Assembly (NCBI RefSeq): GCF_040939455.1
Contig: NC_134120.1
Span: 56,001,001 to 56,065,000, forward strand
Length of the DNA: 64,000 nt
Direction of reading: 5' to 3'
From: Microcebus murinus
Lineage: Eukaryota > Chordata > Mammalia > Primates > Cheirogaleidae
Shown: piece after piece, positions 12,629-23,860 of the stretch
Numbering within the stretch: the first letter of the stretch is position 1
Layout: every line of letters starts with the position of its first letter
Translations under genes and position numbers: made by a program
The notes under the pieces: generated by a model
The model's database searches: none
Told to the model about the DNA's origin: nothing
What the model saw: the letters and a program-made list of their open reading frames with translations, nothing else

Positions 12629-12985
12629 CCCTGAAAATAAGACAGGGTCTTATATTTATTTTTCCTCAAGAAGACACCCTAGGGCTTATTTTCAGGGGAT
12701 GTGTTATTTTTTTTAAGTATGGTACAACAATCTACATTTATTCAAATATAGTTAAGTCATCTTCTGGAACATCATCATAACTCTCCAAACCCCGAATTCC
12801 ATCCTGAATTTCTTGCGACTCTATTTACTTTAGAACCATTGGCCCCAATCTCTCATGTCGAGTAATAGAGCTCCCATGGGGCAGATGAGAAGGGCTGCTC
12901 GTCTTCTTTACAGCTCCACGATGAAATGCATGGGTTGTGCAGATACGCTTCGTAGCCACGCCCGTCACTAGTCTTATTTTCAGAG
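12629..12985. mobile_element. Candidate nonautonomous DNA transposon (MITE)
   Basis: The motif CTGAAAATAAGAC at 12631-12643 is repeated exactly as its reverse complement GTCTTATTTTCAG at 12971-12983, giving 13-bp terminal inverted repeats about 350 bp apart. A third inverted copy, CTTATTTTCAGGG, lies internally at 12685-12697 and could pair with the left end (CCCTGAAAATAAG, 12629-12641). There is no TTAA or clear target duplication at the edges, so the superfamily stays open. Confidence 0.55.
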
Positions 12986-14353
12986 TAGGGCTTCTATTGC
13001 GCAGATGCTTAGAAATCCTGCACGGCAGACACCAGGCCAACACACAGTTAAGATCGAAAGATGTGCTCTGGGAAATGTGTCAGCACATGGAAATGTGGCC
13101 AGCGACCTGCTCTCACAGCCCATTGTGGCTCTCTGCCATGACTCTTGGGCTCCAAGTTTTCCAAATCTCAGAGCCAAACAATAAAACTTTTATTGCCTGA
13201 AGCTGAGATTTGGCTGTAATTTCAACAGTGATACACTGAAAGGGTGGTGATCAGGAGAGAAAGTGAAATCAAAAACAAAATTGGTTTGAACCACTCTGTT
13301 CAAATGATACATACATAGAGAACTTGCTCTTCACTCAAAGCACTTCTATAGCCCTTTCTAGAATTTGGGCTTCACAGTTCAGGATGTGGAAGATTCTCAG
13401 CTTACATTATCTGTACTGAAGACCTCGACAGTGTGGACAATGCACATCACAATGGCTAATTGCACAGATCGTTTATAGGATCCCCCCTTTGAAAAAATTT
13501 TGTTCTAAATTGAACTAGCGCTTCACTTTTTCAGCTGATTTAGGTTCGATCTTGCTGCTAATAGATTTTTTCTTGTGGTTTTAGCAAATGTTAAATAGGA
13601 TTTGATCAAATATGATTTTAATTAAGGATGCCTTATAAACTCATTGGGCAGAGTTATACCCTCACAGAACCATGAAGATAAATATTTTTAACTTCAGGGC
13701 TAAAGTCAAGGTTACTATGTGAACTCACAATTGGACTGTGATGTTTTGAATATTGTGGAATTAGCAAGAAATGTTTTGATACGTTCTTAGATTTTGGATA
13801 CGGATTCATAGCTGAGTTGCTTTTTCCAACTTCTTTAACAGCTTCCTCAGTCTCAAAATGTTTTTCTTTTTCTTTTTTTTTTTAATATCCTCGACTCTTT
13901 CACCCATATCTCTCTAAAAGCGCTCAGCCTGAGGTCCGTGTTCATAGGCATGTGTGTACATGCCGACAGCAGCACACCCCGCTGGAAGCAAAGGCAGTCC
14001 AGTGATTCTGATGTCTTGCAGATACATTTAAGAGGGATGTGCTAATTAAACTAGGGCATGTTAATTAGGCCTAGTCTGTCATATGGTAGGATTAAGTTGG
14101 TGTCTTTTGCTGTTGAAGGTAACCAATAAATCTTTTGGGTTTTGCCAATCTATACAACTCCTCTCCTTCTAGTCAGCTGCCCAGTAGACCCGTTTCCAGA
14201 GCAACTCCTCAGCTGAAACATCTCGGTTTCTGGAGCTGGGAAAAGTCAGAGACTCAGGGCCTCTCCCTGTTTAGAGTAGTGCTGCAATCACTCTATACCC
14301 ATTCTTTGAGCTCCTACATCTGTTTGTTTATTTATTTATATATTTATTTATAT
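12986..14353. other. Intergenic, nothing recognised
   Basis: This is A/T-rich unique-looking sequence with no exon, RNA gene or clear repeat. A TTTA-rich microsatellite at about 14323-14353 runs into the poly(T) side of the following Alu and probably grew from that Alu's tail. Confidence 0.5.
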
Positions 14354-14676
14354 ATTTTTTGAGTCAGAGTCTCACTCTGTTGCCTAAACTAGAGTGCTGT
14401 GGCGTCAACCTAGCTCTCAGCATCCTGAAACTCCTGGGCTCAAGCGATCCTCCTGCCCCAGCCTCCCGAGTAGCTGGGACTACAGGCATGTGCCACCATG
14501 CCCAGCTAATTTTTTGTATATATATTTTTAGTTGGTCAATTCATTTCTTTCTATTTTTAGTAGAGACGGGGTCTCGCTCTTGCTCAGGCTGGTTTTGAAC
14601 TCCTGACCTTGAGCAATCCTCCCGCCTCGGCCTCCCAGAGTGCTAGGATTACAGGCATGAGCCACCATGCCCGGCC
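14354..14676 (-). repeat. Alu SINE, strepsirrhine type
   Basis: This is a full dimeric Alu read in reverse. The T-rich tail lies at about 14354-14360, 'gagtcagagtctcactctgttgcc' follows, and the element ends at 'ccaccatgcccggcc' (14676). The linker 'agttggtcaattcatttct' and the block 'ctcgctcttgctcaggctgg' on this strand are the lemur/galago form of Alu, unlike monkey and ape Alus. Confidence 0.93.
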
Positions 14677-17670
14677 TAGATCTGGTTTTTAAAAAAACTT
14701 TGCATCCAGTCCCTGCCCCACTCTTCAACACACCTGACCCAGTGTTCAAGTTTGGACGAGGTTACCAAGATCAAGAACAACACATAACTGCAACAGGATC
14801 CTTCCATGGCTCTCTTGTTGCCCCACACCCGCATTCCTGTTTTATCATAATTAAGAATAAGTCTGAGATAAGTTATTTGTTCATTTTACCTGTTCCTGTA
14901 CAGCATGTACCTAATATTTGTATTGAGTGGTTTTTCTAATTTCTGGCTATAGAAAACTTTATTAAGTCAGGTACATTTATAATAATCCGAGGAAAGTTCA
15001 AGGATGCTATGTGTTAGGTCATTCAAGTTCAATTCAAAGTCTAATGTTCCCTTCAGGTTTCTTTCGTAATAGCTGGAAGCTGATTATCCCGTGAAACTTG
15101 GAGAAAAGTTGGTGTATCAATGCTCATTGCCACAGACTTTGGCTCTTCGTTCTGAGGAAATCTGTGCCTCCTTAGGTGGAGAGGTAGGATGTGGAGAGAA
15201 TCACATCACAGGGCCCCACAGACACCTTGGTACAGACCACTGGCAAGCTTTGAGGAGACTTGCAATTAGACCTTCGGGTGCAAGCGTGTTCCAGGGTGGC
15301 GGAGGATGGACGTGGTGTCACTGCATTCCTTAGATTCTTTATAATAATTCGGCTTTTAATTCAGCCACAGAAAAGAGACTTTGGTCATAAAAGAGTCTTC
15401 TCTGTGGTAAAGTAGACAAATAATAATATTTTTAAATGGAAGTCATTGTTGTAGCTTAACTATATTATTATCAAGTATAATATTGTTAACTATTGAGACA
15501 CTTTTGAGTAGTGGGCACTGTTTTACAAACTTCATTGTTCAGAATTCTGTCTGAATTCAAGACATCAGTCTCTAGCACATAAGGGAAATAAAACAGGCAT
15601 CTGTGCTTTGTTGCGCAGTATCTGAGCCAGGTGTCCTTAACTGTAGATTCAGGAGAACCACGAAACCACAACCACTCCTGTTACTCCAGGCTCCTAAATG
15701 AAGAACAGTCTTTCATTCTAGAATCATGATCTTGTCAGTATTTGGAATATTTTTGGTCACATATTAAATAATTGAGAACAAAGCTATCTGGAACAACACA
15801 GTGCTCTTGTCCGTATGTCTGGTGGCGCCCCCTCCAGAATGGGATGGCAGATCTCTCACCTCGCCCACCCGCCTACCTGTCCTGCAGCGTCTTCACAGGA
15901 GAAAGTCCAGAATTCTCTGAGCACCTGGCCTGTTTTCCTATACCAGGTCTAGGTGCTTATGCTTTTCTCTTGTTGATCTGAATGACAGGATCAAATTAAA
16001 GTGGCACCAATAAAGTTTCAGGGTTACTGATGAAAGGCCATTTGTTAAGAGTGCTCACACCAAGACTTTTCTTTTCAGATCTGAACATTGTCTTAAATAA
16101 CCTAATGCTATTATCCTGAATACTCTTGAATATTCTCACAATGATATATCCGGGTTACCAGAGAAGAGTGTAGAAGGCAGGAGTGGAACAGAAGTGTTGT
16201 GATTCATGGAGACACGGCCGCCACTGAGACACAGGCTCCTCACACCACAGTCCTTGTTCATCTGGTGAGTGTGTGCCAAGACGTTTCCATATGGACATAG
16301 ACAGTGGCCAGCTGCGGCCCCTGGCCTGAAGGGCCCACTGTGTACCGGACTCTGGCCCTGCTCCCTGTCCCCTCACCCCTGGCATCATCCGTGTACCTGT
16401 GGACAGCTGCAGAAGAGACCGAAAGTCTGTGGGCACAGATTGCTCTGATGCTCACCACAAACTCAAGTGCAAATGGGACCCAGTGGAAGTCAGAGTGACC
16501 TGGACATGTGGAGGAAGTTCCCTGACGTCTCTGGGTCGCACAGCATCATGCTCCTGGATGTGTGGAGACACCATTCCCCAAATGACCTGGAATGTCGGGG
16601 CTGCCAGGGGTTTCCAGGCAGCTGCTGGCGATCCATCCCTGGTGCTGGTGACTCATACCCTGCTCCAGCCAGCAGTGACCCTGGCGTCTGGGGGCTATCC
16701 AGCCAGGGCTGGCTGCGTGGTTTGCAGGGCCATTGCGAAATGAAAATGCAGGAAGAAAGTGTGTCCTCCTTCTGCAGTCTCTCTTGATCTGCATGGAGTT
16801 CTTCATTTGCTAGGCAATGCCTAGCAGACTTTTGTGGATACTTGGAGCCTGGCCTTGCACCTTGGCAGAGGGTGTGCACCTGCCCCTGGCCCTCCCTGGG
16901 GCCAGGCGAGGCCTGGACCCCAGAGGAGGATGCAGCCTCCACCGTCCCAGGGGACTTAGCTTTCAAAACACAAATTCCCCATAAAGTAATAAATCTAAGC
17001 CACCCCCATGTTCCGGCCCTTCCGAGAGTGGGCCTTGTGCCACTGCGCTGGCCGCCTGCCTGCAGAGCCACCCTGGCTCCAGCAGTGTTTGAGCCACCCC
17101 CTGGCAGGTGGCCCCAGGTGGTGGGGGCTTTAGGTGAGCTGTGCCAGCCCCGCCCCCCGGTGTGCCTCTTGCACGTCTGGATGTGCACCTGGGAGTCCCT
17201 GTCACCCCATGCTGGCTTTTATTCCATCCCAGAGGAGCTCACCCTGCACCATGCAGGTCTGGGCTCTGGGGCCCTCAGGTCCTCTCAGTGCCCGCGCCAC
17301 CCCCAAGCAGGCTGAGGCGGTTCCCGCCCTTCACTGTGGCGTCAGCACACACAGATGCCATCCCCCACACTAGCACCGATCCCTTTGGATTATTAGGCTA
17401 AGGACACCCCTGGGAGTGAGGGGACAATACAACTACGGGAGAAGAAGGAGGGTTTGAGGAATCCTGGAGTCTTACCTGGCTCGGGTAGCGAGCCCGCAGA
17501 CCCAACGCGCAGGCGCAGGACAGGCGTTCATTCGTCAGCTGATGCCCCGGCCTCAGAGCTGCGGGTTGAGCCGCCTGTGTCCTGGTTCATCCTTTGCTTT
17601 CTAAAGTGCGGGGCCCCTGCGGCTTGCTGGTGACGCCGCAGGCTCTCTGGGGTGCCCTCTTGAAATGTCC
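14677..17670. other. Intergenic; GC-rich from about 16.2 kb
   Basis: No gene is recognised. G+C rises after about 16200, and open frames on both strands become longer there (up to 232 codons on the minus strand at 16490-17188). They have no recognisable domain, splice structure or conserved motif, and frames overlap on both strands as expected for GC-rich non-coding DNA. Confidence 0.5.
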
Positions 17671-18079
17671 CCTCAGCCCGCCCTCCCGGAAACCTAGGTG
17701 TGGTGACCCACGCTCCCCTCAGCCCGCCCTGCCGGAAACCTAGGTGTGGTGACCCACGCTCCCCTCAGCCCGCCCTGCCGGAAACCTAGGTGTGGTGACC
17801 CACGCTCCCCTCAGCCCGCCCTGCCGGAAACCTAGGTGTGGTGACCCACTCTCCCCTCAGCCCGCCCTGCCTGAAACCTAGGTGTGGTGACCCACGCTCC
17901 CCTCAGCCCGCCCTGCCGGAAACCTAGGTGTGGTGACCCACGCTCCCCTCAGCCCGCCCTGCCTGAAACCTAGGTGTGGTGACCCACGCTCCTCTCAGCC
18001 CGCCCTGCCTGAAACCTAGGTGTGGTGACCCACGCTCCCCTCAGCCTGCCCTGCCTGAAACCTAGGTGTGGTGACCCAC
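17671..18079. repeat. Minisatellite, 46-bp unit x about 9
   Basis: Units start at 17671, 17717, 17763, 17809 and so on at an exact 46-bp spacing. The core is 'cctcagcccgccctgccgga' followed by 'aacctaggtgtggtgaccca' and 'cgctcc'. Copies differ mostly at single bases (gccgga/gcctga, cacgct/cactct). The array ends at about 18079, where 'gtgacccaca' changes to unique sequence. It is CpG-bearing and GC-rich. Confidence 0.95.
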
Positions 18080-18461
18080 AGTCACCGACAGAGGAGACGG
18101 GACCGACGCAGAACGTCCCAGCAGGGGCAGGCGGGAGGGAGAAGGCGCGGGGGAGGAGAGCTGGTGGCCCACGTCAGCGCGGTCCCACAGCCCGGACACC
18201 GGCTCTCCTGAGCGGCAGCGGGGCTGGGGCGCCTCCTAGGCGCCTGCGACCCCTCCTTCCTCAGACCCTCCCCGGAGCTCTTAGCGACAGAGCTCACCGC
18301 CCCACTGCATGCTCTGCTCCACCGGGCCAACGTCTTCGGAATTGAAATGTAATGAACACTTTTACTTACTCTTTGTTACCCCTCCGTCCCCCACCCCCAC
18401 CCCCAGTTTGGAGCCATAAAGAATTCAGGTTTATTAAGGGGCTCGGGACTTCAGGATCAGA
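18080..18461. other. CpG-rich spacer between two minisatellites
   Basis: GC-rich sequence with many CpGs runs to about 18340, then becomes A/T-richer with a poly(C)-like patch (about 18383-18405). No exon or promoter element can be fixed. Confidence 0.4.
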
Positions 18462-18628
18462 ATGCTTCCCACCGTGACCAGGTGGCGCTGCGAAGCAAGC
18501 TTCAGGACGTTTCCCACCACCAGGTGGCGCTGCGAAGCAAGCTTCAGGACGTTTCCCACCCCAGGTGGCGCTGCGAAGCAAGCTTCAGGACGTTTCCCAC
18601 CCCCAGGTGGCGCTGCGAAGCAAGCTTC
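18462..18628. repeat. Four-copy 41-42-bp tandem repeat with CTCF-like cores
   Basis: Four copies of 'caggtggcgctgcgaagcaa' followed by 'gcttcaggacgtttccca' begin at 18479, 18521, 18562 and 18604. Each contains a HindIII site and the core CAGGTGGCGCTG. The second copy reads CCACCAGGTGGC at 18517-18528, a perfect match to the CTCF consensus CCASYAGRKGGC. The other three differ at one to three of the flanking upstream positions. Confidence 0.93.
18517..18528 (+). promoter_or_regulatory. Consensus CTCF-type motif
   Basis: CCACCAGGTGGC, followed by GCTGC, fits the core CTCF motif at every position. Three further copies of AGGTGGCGCTG lie at the same repeat phase on either side. Binding in vivo is an inference. 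Confidence 0.5.
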
Positions 18629-19229
18629 GAGCCCAGGCTGGGGTGGGGAGGGGGACGCTGGAACTGTGACCCAGGGCAGGCCTCACTCTGCACAGACCAA
18701 TCCCAAACCCACTACTGACAGAGACTGAGAACAAACTGTAGCATGAGTGCATAGGATTTATACTTAAAAACGTGTAGCCATGCTGTCTCTGAGTCACATG
18801 CATGCACACGTGCACTCCACGCGCAGATGCCTCCTTATGTTTACCTGCTGTCACTTTCCCAGCCCTAAGCCCAAAATAAAATCACGTGGTAGATACAAAT
18901 CAGTATGGGCCATGGTTTGGGCTCTGCCCTGGGCAGTGGGTCTCAAGGGCGGTTGTCTGTGCAGATCTTCCTCTTGCTGCCCGTCATTTAGCGTCCCTGG
19001 CCTTGCCAGGGAAACGCTTGTGTGTCCCCCCAGAATTATGTTAATTCAAAAATATCCTCACACATATGCAAGTGTCTCACCTAGGTTTGAGGAATTGTCC
19101 CCTTTTGGGGAACAATATCTACCTCCATAATGATTTGAGAATACAATATTCCTCCCCTTCACCCCTCTGCCCTGCCGTCTAAACTCAGGTAGTGTCACAA
19201 CAAGGCCAGCATGGATCCCAACTTGTGCT
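18629..19229. other. Intergenic, nothing recognised
   Basis: Unique-looking sequence with no supported gene, RNA or repeat. Confidence 0.4.
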
Positions 19230-19425
19230 GAGCTGTGGGACAGCCAACTATAACAATTTCAATAAATTAAAGTGAAATGAAAATTCACATCTTTGGTCAC
19301 ACTAGTCACACTTCAAATGCTCAATAGCCCCACAAGGCTAGCAGCTACCACATTGGACAGTGCACACAGAGAGAATTTGTCACTGCAAAGAGTTCTACTG
19401 GACAGTGCTGGTCTAGCACACTCTT
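19230..19425. mobile_element. hAT/MER-type DNA transposon remnant
   Basis: The phrases 'agtcacacttcaaatgctcaatag', 'tagcagctaccacattggacag' and 'agttctactggacagtgctg' follow a common mammalian MER-type hAT element whose terminus is 'cagtgctgtccaatagaa'. The family name is left open. Confidence 0.6.
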
Positions 19426-20764
19426 TTGAAGCGCATCTAAGCACTGATTTAGCTCCAAGCCATAGACTTTTGCACTAGGGGATCCAGTGCCGAGTGTCCA
19501 CCAAATCAACCTGGTGATCCAGTAGCTTCTGTGGACGAGCACCTGCCTCCCAGGCAGGCCGACGCACAGGCCGGGGCTGAGCGCCATCGCTCAAGCGCTG
19601 CAGCCGAGTCTTGCTGATCGCCTTCCTTTTGGCTCCGTCTGTCTGAGCCTTGTCTCTAACGCGCACCTGGTTCAGGTACACACTGTCCGGGCTCCAAGAA
19701 ACCTTTGATTTTTTTTTCCTCTGACTTCACTGGATTTATTCTTTACCTCATGAGAGTTCACAATGCCACCGAAATGCGAAGTCCTGGGCTCCTTCTCTCT
19801 CTTCTCTTTCAGCCTGGGTTACTGGAGTAGAGGAAAGTTTTCCAGTTTAGCATTCCAGAGGCATTCAACGTTCTCTGACAGACATCGCCCTACCCTGCCG
19901 GGGAAGACAGCGGAGATGGGGATTGAGTTTGCAGAGAGCGCTTGGCAGTGAGGGCTTGGGGGCGGGGACACGTGGCCATTGCTCAGTAAAATCCTGTGTG
20001 AGTTGGCTTCAGAGCATCCACGAAAGCACTTCCACCCAGACAGGCTTTGCTCTTCCAAGTACAATGATACCTGAACAATTGGGGGTGGGGGAGAGAGAAA
20101 GATAGACTGAGAGAGAGGGAGAGATTTGCACTAGAAGCTCCGCTGGTGAGGACAGGAACCTGCTGAAGGCTTGAGGGCCCACCCGATGCTCTTTTCACCT
20201 CAACTCTACGTTTCTTACGTCTTGCCAGCAGGCAGCATGTCCCAGGGTGAGTCACAGACCATTACTCTCACAAGATGCTCCTTAAAAAAATAATTCCAAA
20301 AACTCCAGCTGAAAATGTTTAGGAAAGTCTTATGTAATATTTCTGGAACTGCGCAACACACTAGAGCACACCAAAGGTTCTGAGGCGTTCTGTGGACAAG
20401 AACACAGTCGCGTATCGTAGAACTCAGCATTTCCCTAGTGTAATGACCTCTCATAAAACACCCATTCACACCCCGCAGATGAAGTCCAGGAAGACACCAC
20501 CACGATGCACACAGTTATCCACAGGTCGTCACCCGAGAACTCAGAGGCAATTTTGTGATACGTTTCTGAGTTCTCATGTCCCTCGGTAACAACAGTGGGC
20601 TATGGCCTATCTGAGAGGGGCCAACAGAAGCAATTTTGACTGCAGGGAGAAGCGGCCATTTCATAACCCCCACCGCTCTGGTGACGGAAGGCATCATATC
20701 ATTGACAACCATGTCAGCAATAGCAACGGTACAGCACTTTCCTATCTACAAAGGATTTCCTCTG
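19426..20764. other. Intergenic, nothing recognised
   Basis: A minus-strand open frame at 19475-19681 has a basic N-terminal half (..RVRDKAQTDGAKRKA..), but I recognise no family and see no exon signals. A short purine-rich (GA) patch lies at about 20090-20126. Confidence 0.35.
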
Positions 20765-21490
20765 TTTTTAATGTCTAATAATCCTGAGTGGTAAGAAGGA
20801 CATTTTCATGCATTTCATAGTTAGGTAAAAGGGGAATCCAAAGAATTAAGCAATTTGCCTTAGATCATTGAGTTGGTGGAGTAGAATTTCAGATCCAAAT
20901 CTTTTGCTTCTAAGTCCTTGGTGTTTTTCTCTGCTAACCTGTTCTGCGAGGTGGCAGATGGCACTGGCTGTCAGGTCTCCTCCGTCCTGTGCTCTAGTTC
21001 TGCTCTCTGGATTTACAGAAAATCTATTTCTGTCGCTGTGGTTAAAAGCAAAAGATTTGGAATTAAATAGACAAAGATTTAAATTCTAAATTTGTCATAG
21101 TTATGTGACCTTGAAAAAGTTATAAACCTCTCTGTGCTTCAACTTACACATTGGTGATTAATTCCTATTTAGGAGAGTGGTCAGGATGTGTTAGAATGGA
21201 AGAGGGCAGGACACGGTCCGTACTTCAAGGAGCTTAAAAGCCCAAAAGGGAATGAGACTGATGCGTCCTCAACAGGCAGTGTACACGGTGGCTACGAGTA
21301 AAGACTCTGGAGGTGTCCTGCTGGGCCACTGGCTGGGTGGCCTCTGGCCACTAGCTTTCCCTCTCTGGGCCTCTGTTTCCTCCCTTGTCAATGGGGCTCC
21401 TATCAGTCCTCACAACCACGAGCTGTCGGGAGACTCGAATGAGGAAACATGTGACTCACTTTGGGTGACACTGGCACGTTGCAGTGAGCT
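20765..21490 (+). repeat. Cluster of three MIR SINE remnants
   Basis: Three diverged MIR-like blocks follow each other: about 20770-20935 ('aattaagcaatttgcctta', 'ttcagatccaaatc'), about 21045-21195 ('gtgaccttgaaaaagttata', 'ctctctgtgcttcaa') and about 21290-21480 ('ctttccctctctgggcctct', 'cctcccttgtcaatgggg'). All match the MIR core in plus orientation. Limits are approximate. Confidence 0.6.
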
Positions 21491-22614
21491 GAAGTGGTTG
21501 GCCGGGAAAGGCTGTGGAAGGTGAACCAAACCCTGACCTTTTCAAGCGAATTGGCAGGGCCGAAGTTGGGTGGTGGTTTGGCAGGTTCAGGACAGCAGGG
21601 ACCAGGTTTATGGAGAGGCTAAAACTGCTCTTGCAGTTTCACATCTCAGATTCCAAAGAAAAACATCTGTTCCCTCAAAGGAACTGATGATGGAGAAACA
21701 GCTGGCATCTACCCCAGAGGACAGTGGCAAGGGTGAAAATCTGAGGTCCAGCTGTGCCAACTCTGACTCGACAGCGCCCCTTCGCCCTGAAACCTTCATG
21801 TCTTCTGCTGGGCCCCGCTCTGTGCCCCTGGGGTGAGATGTGGAGCAGAGTCCCCTTCCGACAACCTGCCAAGCACCTGCCACGTGTCACCCTCTGCCAC
21901 CCTAGCCAGCAGCGGCCCTGCCATCCGGCTGCCCACATCACCCACTGAAGACTTTCCCTCACTCCCCCACCAGGCCCTTGGTGAGTCCTGCCCACTGCAT
22001 CTTCAGAGCACACCCTCCCTGCCTGCGGGTCCCCACCCCAGTCCGGCCCAGGCCACGTGAGACCGGGTTCTGGGTCCTGAGAGCCAACAGTGAACACCTC
22101 TCCCCACTCTGACATCCGTAATCCGCCTTTCCACACGGATAACTCTGCCTGAAACCAACCGTGCTGGGGGTATCTATACCATGGAGGTGACAAAGACTAC
22201 AGATCAGGGACTTGTCTTTTTTCTTTTCTTCTTCTTTTGGCCCTCCAAAGGGCTGGTTGCTAACCGTCTACTGCTCCCACTTTTTCCCATGTGAAAGCCA
22301 TAGCCTCCCAGCTCCCTACCCCAATCCATCTTCCACCCAACAACAAAAAATGGGTTTGGGAAATATGGGTGAAATCACTTTATGCCCTCTCTTGACAGCC
22401 TCTCCTTGAACTTGGGAACAAATCCAACCTCTTATTGAGGTTTCCAAGGGTAATCCATCTTCAGCCCCATTTTGTGCCACCTTCTTCCAAATGTGAGGCC
22501 CCGCCAGGCCCGGGTGGGAACAGGTTTTGCCAGGCGAGTGGGTGGCGATGTACGTGTTGTATAGATGCCACTGCCCCCACTTCTGGGCTGAGCACGGCTA
22601 CGTCTGTGTCTTGC
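21491..22614. other. Intergenic, nothing recognised
   Basis: Mixed GC content. Overlapping open frames of up to 172 codons on the minus strand have no recognisable domain or splice context. Confidence 0.4.
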
Positions 22615-22790
22615 AGAACGAGATTAATTAAAATATGTTAATAAATGTGAGTCACGGGTAATTTAAAATTTTCTAGCAATCAGATTTTTAAAAGTGACTT
22701 TTTACTTTTAAAAAAGAGAAACAGGTGAAATCGACTTTAGTAGGATGTGTTCTTCAACCCGACATATGCTGCTCCAGATAACATATGCTG
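22615..22790. mobile_element. hAT/MER-type DNA transposon remnant
   Basis: The A/T-rich layout 'aatgtgagtcacgggtaatt', 'aaattttctagcaatc', 'gagaaacaggtgaaatc' follows a common mammalian hAT-type MER element. It is diverged and the limits are approximate. Confidence 0.5.
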
Positions 22791-23860
22791 ATCCAGCGGG
22801 CCCTGGGGCCGTCCTCCGTCCACACTGGCATTCCCGACATGCAGGATTACCCTGCCTTGGATTTCGCCTTTGCCCTGTGCCTGGGCTTTCAGGAGCAGTC
22901 CAGGCTCTCGCCCTGCTCCTGGGTCGGGCTCACAGGCCGCTCCCGCAAGTCATAGCCAGGCTTCCCTGCTCGGAAGCCCCTTGCTGCTCTCCCTGGAGAC
23001 AGGAGGCTGTTGTCTCACTGTCCCCCTAGACGACTCGTGTTTGTTTTACAGCAAAGTTACCAGCTCCGGGCTCAGGACACACCACAGAAGGCCAGTGTCC
23101 AGGGTCCCCTGGGCTCTGGAAGCCTCCATCTTACCTTGGCAGCTCTGTCCCTCCTCCACCTGGCTGTGGCAGGGGCAGGACACAGGCAGCTGAGTCCCAG
23201 GTTCTCCTGCTCGGCCCTTCCAGGAAGGCTTTATCCAGGCCTGGGGGTGGCGCTGGAGGGACACTGAGCAGCACCTTCTTTCAGGTATTTTCTCCTATGG
23301 CAGCCCAATTCCAGCTGGTGTCAACCTACCCAGAGGCACTGGCCAGTCACAAGCACAGGGACACCTCACACCATCATCTGGCCCCCACAGTTTGACCCCA
23401 GGAAGTGGATCAGAAGTGGGGTCTGAGATGTTGACAATTCACCATCAGGGTGTGCAGGCTGGGGCTCAGGGATGGGCATGGCATGACAGTCATCAGAGAC
23501 CTGGACCTTGATGCCAGGGGCTGGGGTCACCTGCCCCCTTCGCCCCCCATGGGACTCAGCCTCAGGGCTCTATCTCTCTCCATGCCTCCTGTAACCGTGG
23601 TTAGTTCTGTGGCTTTCTTTTCCAGCCCTAGGATTGGTGCCTTTTAAAATCTTCATCTTCAGTTGTGACTCTTCTCCAAAACCTCAGCCGCACTGGCCTG
23701 TCTGTTATCCCATTGGCACGAAGCTCCCAGACCCAGGCCCACTCCCTCCTATTTCTTCTCAGTCCTATTTCTTCACCCCGTGTGTGGTTCTCCCAATCTT
23801 TCCTTGTTGCAAATCTTGATTATTACCACCATCTCTGTCATCGTGAAAATCATTTTTCTC
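22791..23860. other. Intergenic flank of the 30-bp minisatellite
   Basis: GC-moderate sequence with no supported gene. The last 200 bases are pyrimidine-rich and may include an old L2-type fragment. Confidence 0.35.

Noticed and set aside
16490..17188. 232-codon minus-strand open frame
   Set aside because: GC-rich sequence with overlapping frames on the other strand. No family, splice or conservation evidence.
19475..19681. Basic minus-strand peptide as a retrocopy exon
   Set aside because: I could not match it to any family, and no other part of a gene lies nearby.
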